64,000 nucleotides of DNA, taken from contig NZ_AP012333.1 in assembly GCF_001042675.1 (NCBI RefSeq), positions 992,001 to 1,056,000 on the forward strand, read 5' to 3'. Made by a program: the position numbers and the translations under genes. This DNA is from Parascardovia denticolens DSM 10105 = JCM 12538. Its GTDB lineage: Bacteria; Actinomycetota; Actinomycetes; Actinomycetales; Bifidobacteriaceae. Positions 16,003 to 23,908 of this stretch are shown piece by piece (position 1 is the stretch's first letter; each line of letters opens with the position of its first letter). The notes beneath the pieces are model-generated. The model made no database searches and had not been told where the DNA came from. It saw only the letters and a program-made list of their open reading frames with translations.

Positions 16003-16929
16003 ATGACACTCCTGCAGCTTAAATACGTGGTCAAGATCGTGGAATGCGGCTCCATGAACGAAGCGTCCAAAGAGCTCTACATCTCCCAGCCCGCGCTCAG
16101 CTCCGCCATCAAGGAGCTGGAGAAGGAGATGAACATCGAGATCTTCACCCGCTCCCCCCAAGGAATCTCCTTGACCGTGGACGGGCAGGAATTCATCACC
16201 TACGCCCGGCAGATCCTGGACCAGACCGCCCTGCTGGAGAACCGATACAAGCACACCCGTCCTCGCAGACAACTTTGCCAGGTGGCCACCCAGCATTACA
16301 TGTTCGCCGTGGAAGCCTTCGTGGAAATGATCAAGAACATGAACGCCGACGAATACGAGTTCGCCATCCGGGAGATGAGGACCAGGGACATCATCAACTC
16401 CGTGGCCAACATGCAGTCGGAGATCGGCATCATCTATACCTCCGATTTCAACCGGGACGTCATCTCCAAGCTCCTGAGGGAGAAAAGGCTGGTCTTCCAC
16501 CCCCTCTTCCGGGCCAATCTCCATGTCTACCTATCCCGGACCAACCCCTTGGCCTCCAAGGAAAAAGTCACCTTGAAAGACTTGGAGCCCTACCCCTTCC
16601 TCCAATACGACCAGGGGGAGGAAGGCAGCTTCTACTTCTATGAAGAGGCGATTTGGCCGAAATACGCCCGCAAACAAATCAATGTGAGCGACCGCGCGAC
16701 CATCTTCAACTTCATCGTCGGTCTGAACGGGTATACCATCTGCACGGGCATCAACAACGAAGACCTGGATAACGAGAAGATCATCGCCGTCCCCCTCGAT
16801 AGCGACGTGACCATGCTCCTGGGCTGGATCGGTATGAGCCGGACCAACCTGTCCAAGGCCGGGGAAGGCTACCTGGCCCAGTTGAAGCAGGTGGTCCTTT
16901 CCCACGGCCTGTCTTTGGCGGAAGAGTAG
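16003..16929 (+). CDS. LysR-type transcriptional regulator
   Basis: A 308-residue LysR-family regulator. Residues 1-60 are the winged helix-turn-helix (QLKYVVKIVECGSMNEASKELYISQPALSSAIKELE). Residues of about 90-300 form the effector-binding domain. It is divergent from the ABC exporter / peptide / radical SAM operon with a 184-base shared promoter region, the usual geometry for control of the divergent operon; this is inference. It converges on pyrE with only 8 bases between stops. No ribosome site precedes the start, while TAAACT is placed for a leaderless message. The effector cannot be predicted. Confidence 0.93.
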   Translation: MTLLQLKYVVKIVECGSMNEASKELYISQPALSSAIKELEKEMNIEIFTRSPQGISLTVDGQEFITYARQILDQTALLENRYKHTRPRRQLCQVATQHYMFAVEAFVEMIKNMNADEYEFAIREMRTRDIINSVANMQSEIGIIYTSDFNRDVISKLLREKRLVFHPLFRANLHVYLSRTNPLASKEKVTLKDLEPYPFLQYDQGEEGSFYFYEEAIWPKYARKQINVSDRATIFNFIVGLNGYTICTGINNEDLDNEKIIAVPLDSDVTMLLGWIGMSRTNLSKAGEGYLAQLKQVVLSHGLSLAEE

Positions 16930-16937
16930 AGGCGACC

Positions 16938-17672
16938 TTATTTCGACGCCCCGTAGAGGGCCAGATAATCCCGGGCGGCCTGATAGCGCTCAGCCGACAG
17001 GACCGGTTTCCCTTCCCCGTCCGTCAAAGTCCGGGCGGCTTCCAGGATCTGACGGATGGTGGCGATGGCGATGACCGGGAAACCGAATTCCCCGCTGACC
17101 GCCCGCACGGCGGATTGGTCGGAATCCTTGGTCTTCTCCATGCGGTCGACGGACAGGACCAAGCCGACGATGTCGACTTCGGCCGCGGCCTTCAGTTTGG
17201 GAACGACTTCATGGACGGCGGTGCCGGCGGTCATGACGTCATCGACCATGAGGACCCCCATGTCATCGGTCAGCTGGGTCCCGACGAAGAGGCCACCGTC
17301 CCCGTGGTCTTTGGCCTCTTTCCGGTCGAAAGTGTAGCCGACCGGACGGCCGGCCGCGGTCAAGGCCATGGAAGTGGATACGGCCAAAGGGATGCCCTTG
17401 TAGGCCGGGCCGAAGACGGTGCCGAAATCCGCCGGAATCTCCCCCTGGCTGATGGCCCTGACGATGGCCCTTTGGTAGAAAGAGCCTAGGCGGGAGATCT
17501 TCCCCCCATCGTCGAAGGCTCCGGCATTGATGAAATAAGGCGACCGTCGGCCGGATTTCAGGGTGAAGTCCCCGAATTTAAGGGCCTGGCAGTCCAAGAG
17601 GAAGGAGGTGAATTCCCGGCTGAGAGGGTCGACCAAGTCCGCCCCCTGATTTCCTTGCTGATTCATGGTCAT
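16938..17672 (-). CDS. pyrE: Orotate phosphoribosyltransferase
   Basis: A 244-residue phosphoribosyltransferase that joins orotate to PRPP to make OMP. The PRPP-binding motif is [16 protein letters not shown], with the two acidic residues and the following TAGTA loop intact. The catalytic-loop and substrate region ([13 protein letters not shown]) is also present. AAAGGACGCC precedes the ATG at 17672; a second ATG two codons on is possible. It is the last gene of the pyrBICFKDE operon. Confidence 0.95.
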   Translation of the reverse strand: MTMNQQGNQGADLVDPLSREFTSFLLDCQALKFGDFTLKSGRRSPYFINAGAFDDGGKISRLGSFYQRAIVRAISQGEIPADFGTVFGPAYKGIPLAVSTSMALTAAGRPVGYTFDRKEAKDHGDGGLFVGTQLTDDMGVLMVDDVMTAGTAVHEVVPKLKAAAEVDIVGLVLSVDRMEKTKDSDQSAVRAVSGEFGFPVIAIATIRQILEAARTLTDGEGKPVLSAERYQAARDYLALYGASK

Positions 17673-17684
17673 GGCGTCCTTTCG

Positions 17685-17731
17685 CGGATGAATGGAAAAG
17701 GTTGATGCTCGGATAAATGGTTGGATGGATG
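17685..17731. repeat. Degenerate GGAT.AATGG repeat in the pyrD-pyrE spacer
   Basis: CGGATGAATGG (17685-17695) and CGGATAAATGG (17710-17720) recur at 25 bases, followed by TTGGATGGATG. The repeat spans the spacer between the pyrD stop and the pyrE start. Confidence 0.6.
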
Positions 17732-17734
17732 CCC

Positions 17735-18808
17735 TTAATCCTGGCCCACCGGCCAGGTCTTTCCTTGGGCCAGAAGGGCGGACAGGTCGGGCCGTTCGTC
17801 CAGCAGGGAATCCAGGCCCAGGGCGACCTTCATCGGGGCGGTCGGATCGATCAAGGCCGCCGAGCCGACTTCCACAGCGTTGGCTCCGGCATAAAGGAAT
17901 TCCAAAGCGTCTTCGGCCGTGGCTATGCCCCCGATCCCAATCAGGGGGATATGGGGCAAGGCCTGCCGCACCTTGTAGACCATGGCCAGGGCCATGGGGT
18001 GGATGGCCGGGCCGGACACGCCTCCGGTCACGTTGGCGATGATCGGCCTGCCGGTGCGGATGTCGATCCTCATCCCCACGAAGGTGTTGATCAGGCTGAG
18101 GGCGTCGGCCCCGTTGTCGACGGCCGCCCGGGCCACGGTCGTGATGTCGGTGATGTTGGGGGTCAGTTTGACGATCAGAGGCTTGTCGGCCAATGGGCGA
18201 AGCCTCTTCATGAGGACCTCCAGGGCCGCCGGGTCGGAGCCGACCGCCATGCCACCTGCGGACACGTTCGGACAGGACACGTTGATTTCCAACATGTCAG
18301 CCGGGCTATCCGCCAGCTTCTCCACCACCTGGCAGTAGTCGTCATTGCTATGGCCGGCCACGTTGGTCACCACGGTGGCCCCCAGGTGTTTCAACCGGGG
18401 AAGCTCATCCTGGAGGTAGACGTCCACGCCGGGATTCTGCAGACCGACGGCGTTCACCGTCCCTGCGGGGGATTCGGCCGACCGGGGGGCCGGGTTCCCC
18501 TCCCAGGGGATGGGAGAGACTCCTTTGGTGCTGACCGCTCCCAGCTGGGAGACGTCATAAAAGCGGCCGCAGGCGTCCAGGTTGAAGGTGCCGGAGGCCG
18601 TGCCCACCGGGTTCTTCCAAGGAACTCCGGCCACCACGGTGGGATGGTTCCAGGTCCGGGCCTGGATGCTGGCGGCGAAGAAGCCGTCTTCGTCCTCCCG
18701 GGCCGGGCTGCTTGCCACAGCATCGATCCCTTGGGCCCTGTCCATGTCCGCATCCATGCCCGCCTCGATTCCCATATTCGCATCCACGTCCATCATCCTT
18801 TCAGGCAT
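17735..18808 (-). CDS. pyrD: Dihydroorotate dehydrogenase B, catalytic subunit
   Basis: An FMN enzyme of class 1B that oxidises dihydroorotate to orotate and passes electrons to PyrK. Family blocks seen are [28 protein letters not shown] with the active-site cysteine region, VKLTPNITD and [18 protein letters not shown]. At 357 residues from the first ATG it is longer than the usual ~310. The extra is an N-terminal stretch rich in Met and Asp ([20 protein letters not shown]) coded by a short DNA repeat. The true start is uncertain between 18808 and ATG/GTG codons just downstream, one of which follows GAAAGGA. It starts 7 bases after the pyrK stop. Confidence 0.93.
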   Translation of the reverse strand: MPERMMDVDANMGIEAGMDADMDRAQGIDAVASSPAREDEDGFFAASIQARTWNHPTVVAGVPWKNPVGTASGTFNLDACGRFYDVSQLGAVSTKGVSPIPWEGNPAPRSAESPAGTVNAVGLQNPGVDVYLQDELPRLKHLGATVVTNVAGHSNDDYCQVVEKLADSPADMLEINVSCPNVSAGGMAVGSDPAALEVLMKRLRPLADKPLIVKLTPNITDITTVARAAVDNGADALSLINTFVGMRIDIRTGRPIIANVTGGVSGPAIHPMALAMVYKVRQALPHIPLIGIGGIATAEDALEFLYAGANAVEVGSAALIDPTAPMKVALGLDSLLDERPDLSALLAQGKTWPVGQD

Positions 18809-18815
18809 CGCGCTT

Positions 18816-19667
18816 TCAAACCTCGTTCCAGCCTAATTCCTCGGAGCCGAAGGCCGGTCCATCCATGCAGATCTTCTTATAGCCGTGAATGGTGGGGGTC
18901 ACGCAGGTGAAGCAGGCGCCGAAGCCGCAGCCCATCCGCTCCTCCAAAGAGAACTCGGCCTGTACGCCTTCCGTGGCCGCCCATCGGGCCACGGCCTTCA
19001 TCATGACCGCCGGGCCACAGGAAAGGATGACGACCCGGGACTTGTCCTGTCCGGGGTTCTCTTTCATCCATCGGTCTAGGAGGTCGATGACGTTGCCTTC
19101 AGCGTTATCGATGGAGTATGCCTGAGAGACATACTTACCCACAGATTCATCGGCGAAATGAATGTTTCGATAACCGAAAAGGGAGACGGCCGACGAAGTC
19201 CCCATCCGGTTTATGTCCCTGGCGGCGGCGATGAGCGGAGGAACCCCCAGGCCGCCGCCGACCAGGAGGTAGGTCACCCCTTCTTTCAGGGCGAAAGGCC
19301 GACCAAGGGGGCCGAGGATGTCGATCGTCTCCCCTGCCTTCTTCCGGCTGATCTCCCTGGTCCCCTCACCCACCGTGGCGAAGAGGAAGGAGACCTGGTC
19401 CCCTTCGATGTCGCAGATGCCCAAAGGCCTGGGGAAAAGCCGCTGTGCGTCGCCGGTGAAGAAGTCGACGAATTGCCCCCCGCGGGCGTTGGAAGCCAGG
19501 TAAGGGTCTTCGATGACCATGCGACAGACCCCGCCCGTCAAGGCTTCCATGGAGATCAGGGGGACGGACCGGCGGGAGGGAAGGAACCCGTGTTCATGCC
19601 GCAGATGGGCGCTGGGCGCCGGCTCGGCTGCTGCGGTGCGGGTAGGGCTGAAACGAGGGGCGGTCAT
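18816..19667 (-). CDS. pyrK: Dihydroorotate dehydrogenase electron-transfer subunit
   Basis: A 283-residue iron-sulfur flavoprotein that links PyrD to NAD+. The N-terminal part is the ferredoxin-reductase-like FAD barrel (FPRPLGICDIE). The middle binds NAD (YLLVGGGLGVPPL). The C-terminal 2Fe-2S site is MGCGFGACFTC with a fourth cysteine in KKICMDGP, the PyrK pattern. AAGGAGACGCC precedes the ATG. It lies between pyrF and pyrD. Confidence 0.95.
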   Translation of the reverse strand: MTAPRFSPTRTAAAEPAPSAHLRHEHGFLPSRRSVPLISMEALTGGVCRMVIEDPYLASNARGGQFVDFFTGDAQRLFPRPLGICDIEGDQVSFLFATVGEGTREISRKKAGETIDILGPLGRPFALKEGVTYLLVGGGLGVPPLIAAARDINRMGTSSAVSLFGYRNIHFADESVGKYVSQAYSIDNAEGNVIDLLDRWMKENPGQDKSRVVILSCGPAVMMKAVARWAATEGVQAEFSLEERMGCGFGACFTCVTPTIHGYKKICMDGPAFGSEELGWNEV

Positions 19668-19695
19668 GGCGTCTCCTTGTGTGGATTGTCTGTTT

Positions 19696-20736
19696 TCATC
19701 TTATCAAGTCCGTGGTCGGGTATCCTGACTGACTGCTGGCATCCTGACTGGCTGGCTGGCGAACAAGGTCCGGTTTCCTTCCTCCCCGGCCCAGGATCGA
19801 GGTCAGGTCCTCCTTCATGACGATGACGGCCTTGCGGGCCGAGGAAGCCAAAAGGTCCAAGGCCTGATGGCGGTTCAGATCTTCGCTGTAGGCCGGGTTC
19901 GCCTTCCAAGCGCCGATGATCCCCCGGGAGGAATTGACGATCGCCCCCCGACCTTGACCATCGAAGAGGGCGGCCACGTCCGCAGCCGTGCCTCCTTGGG
20001 CCCCATAGCCGGGAACCAGGAAGAAGGTGCGGGGCATCCTCCGCCGGAAATCCTGTGCCAGCTGGGGATGGGTGGCCCCGATGACCGCGCCCAGGCGGGA
20101 GTATCCCGAATTCCCCTGGCTTTCCTTTCCCCATTCCTCCAAAAGACCGGCCACTTCCTGGCTGACGGTCTTCGCGCTGTCTTCGGCCCCGCTCTGGCCA
20201 GCCGTCCGCAAGTCCTGAAGCTGGCTGGAAGAGGGATTGGAGGTCTTGCAGAGGACGAAAATGTCCTTATCGTCCTGGATACAAGCGTCTAGGAAAGGGC
20301 GGATCCCGTCGATCCCCAGGTAGGGGTTGACCGTCACCGCGTCCTCATGCCAGACATCCTGGGAAGGCAGGCCGGGCAGGGCCGGGCTCCCGGACAGATG
20401 GGCGGCGTAGGCCTGGGCGGTGGAACCGATGTCCCCCCGCTTGACGTCCCCGAGGACGTAGAGGCCTTTGCTCTGGGCGTAGGCGCACGTGCGGGCGTAA
20501 ACGTCCACCCCGGCCGGGCCCAAAGCCTCATACATGGCGATTTGCGGTTTGACCGCGGGGATCAGGTCGCTGACGGAGTCGATGATGGCCTGGTTGAAGA
20601 CCAGATAAGCCTGGGCCAGGTCGTCCAGACCGGCCACCGTCTCTAGAAGCTGCTTGGGCAGGAGGCCTGGCTTAGGGTCCAAACCGACCACGCTGGGATT
20701 GCCGGTCCTTCTGATGGCTTCGATCAATCGGTCCAT
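19696..20736 (-). CDS. pyrF: Orotidine 5'-phosphate decarboxylase (type 2)
   Basis: The last enzyme of UMP synthesis, converting OMP to UMP. The type-2 signature DVKRGDIGSTAQAYA carries the catalytic Asp-Lys-Asp set. FFLVPGYGAQGGTA and AIVNSSRGI form the phosphate site. At 346 residues it is longer than most type-2 enzymes; the extra includes a polar insert in the second half and a C-terminal tail (PASQDASSQSG) that is written by a 19-20 bp DNA tandem repeat at 19722-19760. AAAGGACAACC precedes the ATG at 20736. Confidence 0.94.
   Translation of the reverse strand: MDRLIEAIRRTGNPSVVGLDPKPGLLPKQLLETVAGLDDLAQAYLVFNQAIIDSVSDLIPAVKPQIAMYEALGPAGVDVYARTCAYAQSKGLYVLGDVKRGDIGSTAQAYAAHLSGSPALPGLPSQDVWHEDAVTVNPYLGIDGIRPFLDACIQDDKDIFVLCKTSNPSSSQLQDLRTAGQSGAEDSAKTVSQEVAGLLEEWGKESQGNSGYSRLGAVIGATHPQLAQDFRRRMPRTFFLVPGYGAQGGTAADVAALFDGQGRGAIVNSSRGIIGAWKANPAYSEDLNRHQALDLLASSARKAVIVMKEDLTSILGRGGRKPDLVRQPASQDASSQSGYPTTDLIR
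19722..19760. repeat. 19-20 bp tandem repeat inside the pyrF 3' end
   Basis: ATCCTGACTGACTGCTGGC (19722-19740) is followed directly by ATCCTGACTGGCTGGCTGGC (19741-19760). It codes part of the non-conserved C-terminal tail of PyrF. Confidence 0.75.
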
Positions 20737-20760
20737 GGTTGTCCTTTCCTCTGTCCCTTC

Positions 20761-22221
20761 CTATTCTTCCCATCTCAGGGAATCGGCCTGGGCGCAGGAG
20801 ATCCGGCCTCCCAGGATGGTGGCGACCACCCGGCTTTCGACCGTCCACCCCTGGAAGGGGGTGTTCCTGGCTTTGGACAGCCACCGGTCCGTCTGAATCC
20901 GGGTCTCCTCCCCCGTCTTCAGCAAAACCAGGTCCGGCTGGCCTTGGCCCCAGACGTCCTCGGATTCCGGGCCCTGGCCGGACTTCAAATCCACGCTTGA
21001 CCTTAAATCCACGACGGATCCGGACAGGTGGGCCTCAATCTCGAAGACCTGGTCTTTCATCAACCGGGCAGGATTGACGCTCATCAATTCGATCAGGCGT
21101 CGGTGGGAGATGATGCCGGGGGCCACTAGACAGTGGTAGGCGACCCCGTAAGCCGATTCCAGCCCGATGACCCCGTTGGGGGCCGCGGCCAGACCGGCCG
21201 CCTTCTGCTCGGCTGTATGGGGGGCGTGATCGGTGGCCAGCATGTCGATAGTCCCGTCGGCCACGGCCTGGATGACGGCCTGCCGGTCCTTCGAAGAGCG
21301 CAGGGGGGGATTCATCTTGGCGGCCGGACCATAATCCTCCACAGACTTATCGTCCAAGGCGAGGTAATGAGGGGCCGTCTCGCAGGTGACCGGCAGGCCT
21401 TCGTCCTTGGCTTGGCGGATGGCCGCGCAGGAAGCGGCCGTGGAAATGTGTTGCAGATGGAGACGGACCCCCGTGCGGCGGACCAGGTCGATGTCGCGCG
21501 AGACCACGGCGATCTCCGTCGACTCCGGGATGCCGGGCAGGCCCAGGCGCCGGGCGACCGGGCCTTCGTTGAGGACCCCGGACTCATGATGTTCGCAATG
21601 GTCGATGAAGGGGATACCGGCCTCCAAGGCCATCGTGGCGACTTGGTCCACCAGGGCGGTCGGCACCGTCGCCCCGTCATCGGAGATGGCGATGACCGGG
21701 TGGGAGGGGAAAGCCAGGCCGGAGGCCCAATCCTCCATCCGGGACGGTTCCTGGCCTTGGCGGCCTAGGGAAGCGGCCACGCATAAGGCGTAATGGACCG
21801 GTAAAGGGCAGGAGTTGATCTTCGAGTAAGAGTCGAGATAGTCCAGGCTGGACCGGCAGCCTTGGCAACCGCCGGGGACCGTGGCCCCATCCAAGGCCGG
21901 CAGGGTGTTGGGCATGATGAGCACGCCTGTGTACCCTCCGTGGGCGGCCGCGCGCGAGCCGGTGACCATGTCCTCCTTCTCGGTCTGCCCCGGGTCGCGG
22001 AAATGGACATGGGGGTCGCGGAAACCGGGGGCGATAGTCAAGCCGGAACAATCGAGACGGACCTCCTGGCTTCGGTCCCCCTCCCGCCCCTCTTCCCACC
22101 CACCACTGGCGGGAAGGAGCAGGTCCACGGTCCGGCCGCTGTCCCAGACGGTCAGACCGGCCAACCGAAGAGGGGGATGCGGGGGAAAGATCCGGGGGGA
22201 ATCCTGCCAGTCATGAGTCAT
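20761..22221 (-). CDS. pyrC: Dihydroorotase (class I)
   Basis: A 486-residue amidohydrolase that cyclises carbamoyl-aspartate to dihydroorotate. Metal ligands are in DPHVHFRDPG, in the histidines of FIDHCEH and LQHIST, and in ATDHAPHT. Length is above the usual ~430. An Asp/Ser-rich insert with the internal repeat VVDLRSSVDLKSG lies near residue 410, where the family has a short loop. AGGACCT precedes the ATG. It sits between pyrI and pyrF. Confidence 0.95.
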   Translation of the reverse strand: MTHDWQDSPRIFPPHPPLRLAGLTVWDSGRTVDLLLPASGGWEEGREGDRSQEVRLDCSGLTIAPGFRDPHVHFRDPGQTEKEDMVTGSRAAAHGGYTGVLIMPNTLPALDGATVPGGCQGCRSSLDYLDSYSKINSCPLPVHYALCVAASLGRQGQEPSRMEDWASGLAFPSHPVIAISDDGATVPTALVDQVATMALEAGIPFIDHCEHHESGVLNEGPVARRLGLPGIPESTEIAVVSRDIDLVRRTGVRLHLQHISTAASCAAIRQAKDEGLPVTCETAPHYLALDDKSVEDYGPAAKMNPPLRSSKDRQAVIQAVADGTIDMLATDHAPHTAEQKAAGLAAAPNGVIGLESAYGVAYHCLVAPGIISHRRLIELMSVNPARLMKDQVFEIEAHLSGSVVDLRSSVDLKSGQGPESEDVWGQGQPDLVLLKTGEETRIQTDRWLSKARNTPFQGWTVESRVVATILGGRISCAQADSLRWEE

Positions 22222-22271
22222 AGGTCCTGCCTTTACGCCTGAATCGTTATCGTCGCTTTCAATCCTGGAAC

Positions 22272-22700
22272 TTACAAATGGGCCAGTTCATCGCAATAAT
22301 CGCACCGGTACTCGGTCACCTGGGGGTCGGAAGTCCTCACCAGGTGGAAAAGCTGGTCGAGCCCTCGCTCGCTGGTGGTGATGCACCGAGGGTTATGACA
22401 GGTGAGCACGTTGCGTACCCTCTGGGGAAGGGTGGGCTTGAGCTTCTCGGCGATCTGCCCTTCATGGACCACGTTGACCGTGGCGTCCGGGGCCACTAAG
22501 GCCAAGACGTGGAGGTCGACCTGGGTCCGCCCTTCGATCTTGATGATGTCCTTGGTCCCGTAGGACTGGCTGGCCGCGTTCATAATCAAGGCCAACCGGG
22601 TGGTCTTGGGGTCGATGTGAAGATAATTGAGGACCGTGAAGGACCTGCCCGCTGGCACATGGTCGATGATGATCCCCTCGTTGATGCTGGTCACTTCCAT
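22272..22700 (-). CDS. pyrI: Aspartate carbamoyltransferase regulatory subunit
   Basis: A 142-residue zinc protein that pairs with PyrB and carries nucleotide feedback control of the carbamoyltransferase. The C-terminal zinc site is CHNPRC...CDYC, the four-cysteine PyrI pattern. The N-terminal half is the effector-binding domain. AAGGAGGTCTGACG, which includes the pyrB stop, precedes the ATG at 22700, so it is tightly coupled to pyrB. Its presence points to an E. coli-like allosteric holoenzyme, not a lone PyrB trimer. Confidence 0.96.
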   Translation of the reverse strand: MEVTSINEGIIIDHVPAGRSFTVLNYLHIDPKTTRLALIMNAASQSYGTKDIIKIEGRTQVDLHVLALVAPDATVNVVHEGQIAEKLKPTLPQRVRNVLTCHNPRCITTSERGLDQLFHLVRTSDPQVTEYRCDYCDELAHL

Positions 22701-22702
22701 CG

Positions 22703-23716
22703 TCAGACCTCCTTGATCTCTTGGCGTTGAGCCTCTTCGTCGTCGATGAATCCCGGGGCCGGGTCCCCGATCAGGGAGCTTTCCAAAGCCATGCGCATGA
22801 GCATGCCCATCTTCACTTGCTGGAAGTAGGCCGCCCGGGGGTCCTCGTCCAGGTTGAAGGCAATCTCGTTGACCCGGGGCAGGGGGTGGAGTACGGCCAT
22901 GTCCTTACGGGCGAAGGCCATCTTGTCCTCGTCCAGGATGTAGGTGTCCCGCAGGCGGAGGTAATCGTCCTCGTTGAAGAACCGTTCCTTCTGCACCCGT
23001 GTCATGTACAGCACGTCCAGGTCGCCGATGACGGCCTGCAGGTCGGTCACTTCCCGATAGGAGCAGGACGGGGTCTTGCGGATGAAGTCAAGCACGTAGT
23101 CGGGCGTTTTCAACTCCGGGGGGCTGATGAGGACGAAGTCGATATGGCCGAAACGGCACATGGTCTGGATCAGGGAATGGACCGTACGGCCGAAAGTGAG
23201 GTCCCCGCACAGGCCGATGGTCAGATGGTCCAGACGGCCGAAACGGGCCCGGATGGTGGCGATGTCGGCCAAGGTCTGGGTGGGATGCATATGTCCCCCA
23301 TCCCCTCCGTTGATGACCGGGATGCTGGCCGCTTTGGCGGCCACCAAGGCGGCCCCTTCCTTAGGGTGCCGCATGGCTACCAGGTCGGCGTAATTGGAGA
23401 CCACCTTGACCGTATCCGCCACGGTCTCGCCTTTGGTGGAAGAAGACAGCTGGGCCCCGGCGAAGCCGATGACCTGACCCCCCAGACGCAACATGGCCGT
23501 CTCGAAGCTGAGACGGGTGCGGGTGCTGGGCTCGAAAAAGAGGGTGGCCAGGATGCGGCCAGGGCAGGTCAGGCGGGCCTGGTCGGGATGCTGGCTGAAA
23601 TAATCGGCCTTGCGAAGAAGATAATCAAGCTCGTCCAAGCTGACGGAGTCCAAGGTGACGACGCTTTTGCCGCGCAAGGAGTGGAAAGGGGATGCAGGAG
23701 ATGGTTGAACAGACAT
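22703..23716 (-). CDS. pyrB: Aspartate carbamoyltransferase catalytic subunit
   Basis: A 337-residue enzyme that condenses carbamoyl phosphate and aspartate, the committed step of pyrimidine synthesis. FFEPSTRTRLSFE is the carbamoyl-phosphate site, SSSTKGET the mobile loop, and VLHPLPRVNEI the aspartate-binding block. The ATG at 23716 is chosen over a TTG one codon earlier. It is the first gene of a seven-gene operon pyrB-I-C-F-K-D-E that holds every step to UMP except carbamoyl phosphate synthesis. Confidence 0.96.
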   Translation of the reverse strand: MSVQPSPASPFHSLRGKSVVTLDSVSLDELDYLLRKADYFSQHPDQARLTCPGRILATLFFEPSTRTRLSFETAMLRLGGQVIGFAGAQLSSSTKGETVADTVKVVSNYADLVAMRHPKEGAALVAAKAASIPVINGGDGGHMHPTQTLADIATIRARFGRLDHLTIGLCGDLTFGRTVHSLIQTMCRFGHIDFVLISPPELKTPDYVLDFIRKTPSCSYREVTDLQAVIGDLDVLYMTRVQKERFFNEDDYLRLRDTYILDEDKMAFARKDMAVLHPLPRVNEIAFNLDEDPRAAYFQQVKMGMLMRMALESSLIGDPAPGFIDDEEAQRQEIKEV

Positions 23717-23861
23717 CAACTCGCCTTTCTACGAAAGATCCAGGCGGCCACGGGTGGTGACCTCATCAATGGTAACCAGCCAACGCGACGCCCTGAGCGG
23801 AAAAAACGCCCCTTGTCCGCGGACCAATACGCAGGTCTTCCTTCGCGCATAAAAGAGCGGT

Positions 23862-23875
23862 TATACTCGAAGTAT
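23862..23875. promoter_or_regulatory. Possible -10 and dyad in the pyrB/antiporter divergent region
   Basis: TATACT (23862-23867) lies 42 bases before the antiporter start. It overlaps the perfect dyad ATACT-CGA-AGTAT (23863-23875). The dyad may be an operator for either divergent unit; no clear -35 was found. Confidence 0.35.
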
Positions 23876-23908
23876 CTTACCTGTCCATTTCCGTCCATGG
23901 AGGTGCCG

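Noticed and set aside
22721-23908. N-terminal extension of the antiporter frame across pyrB
   Set aside because: This part is antisense to pyrB and not membrane-like; GGAGGTGCCG before ATG 23909 gives the proper start.
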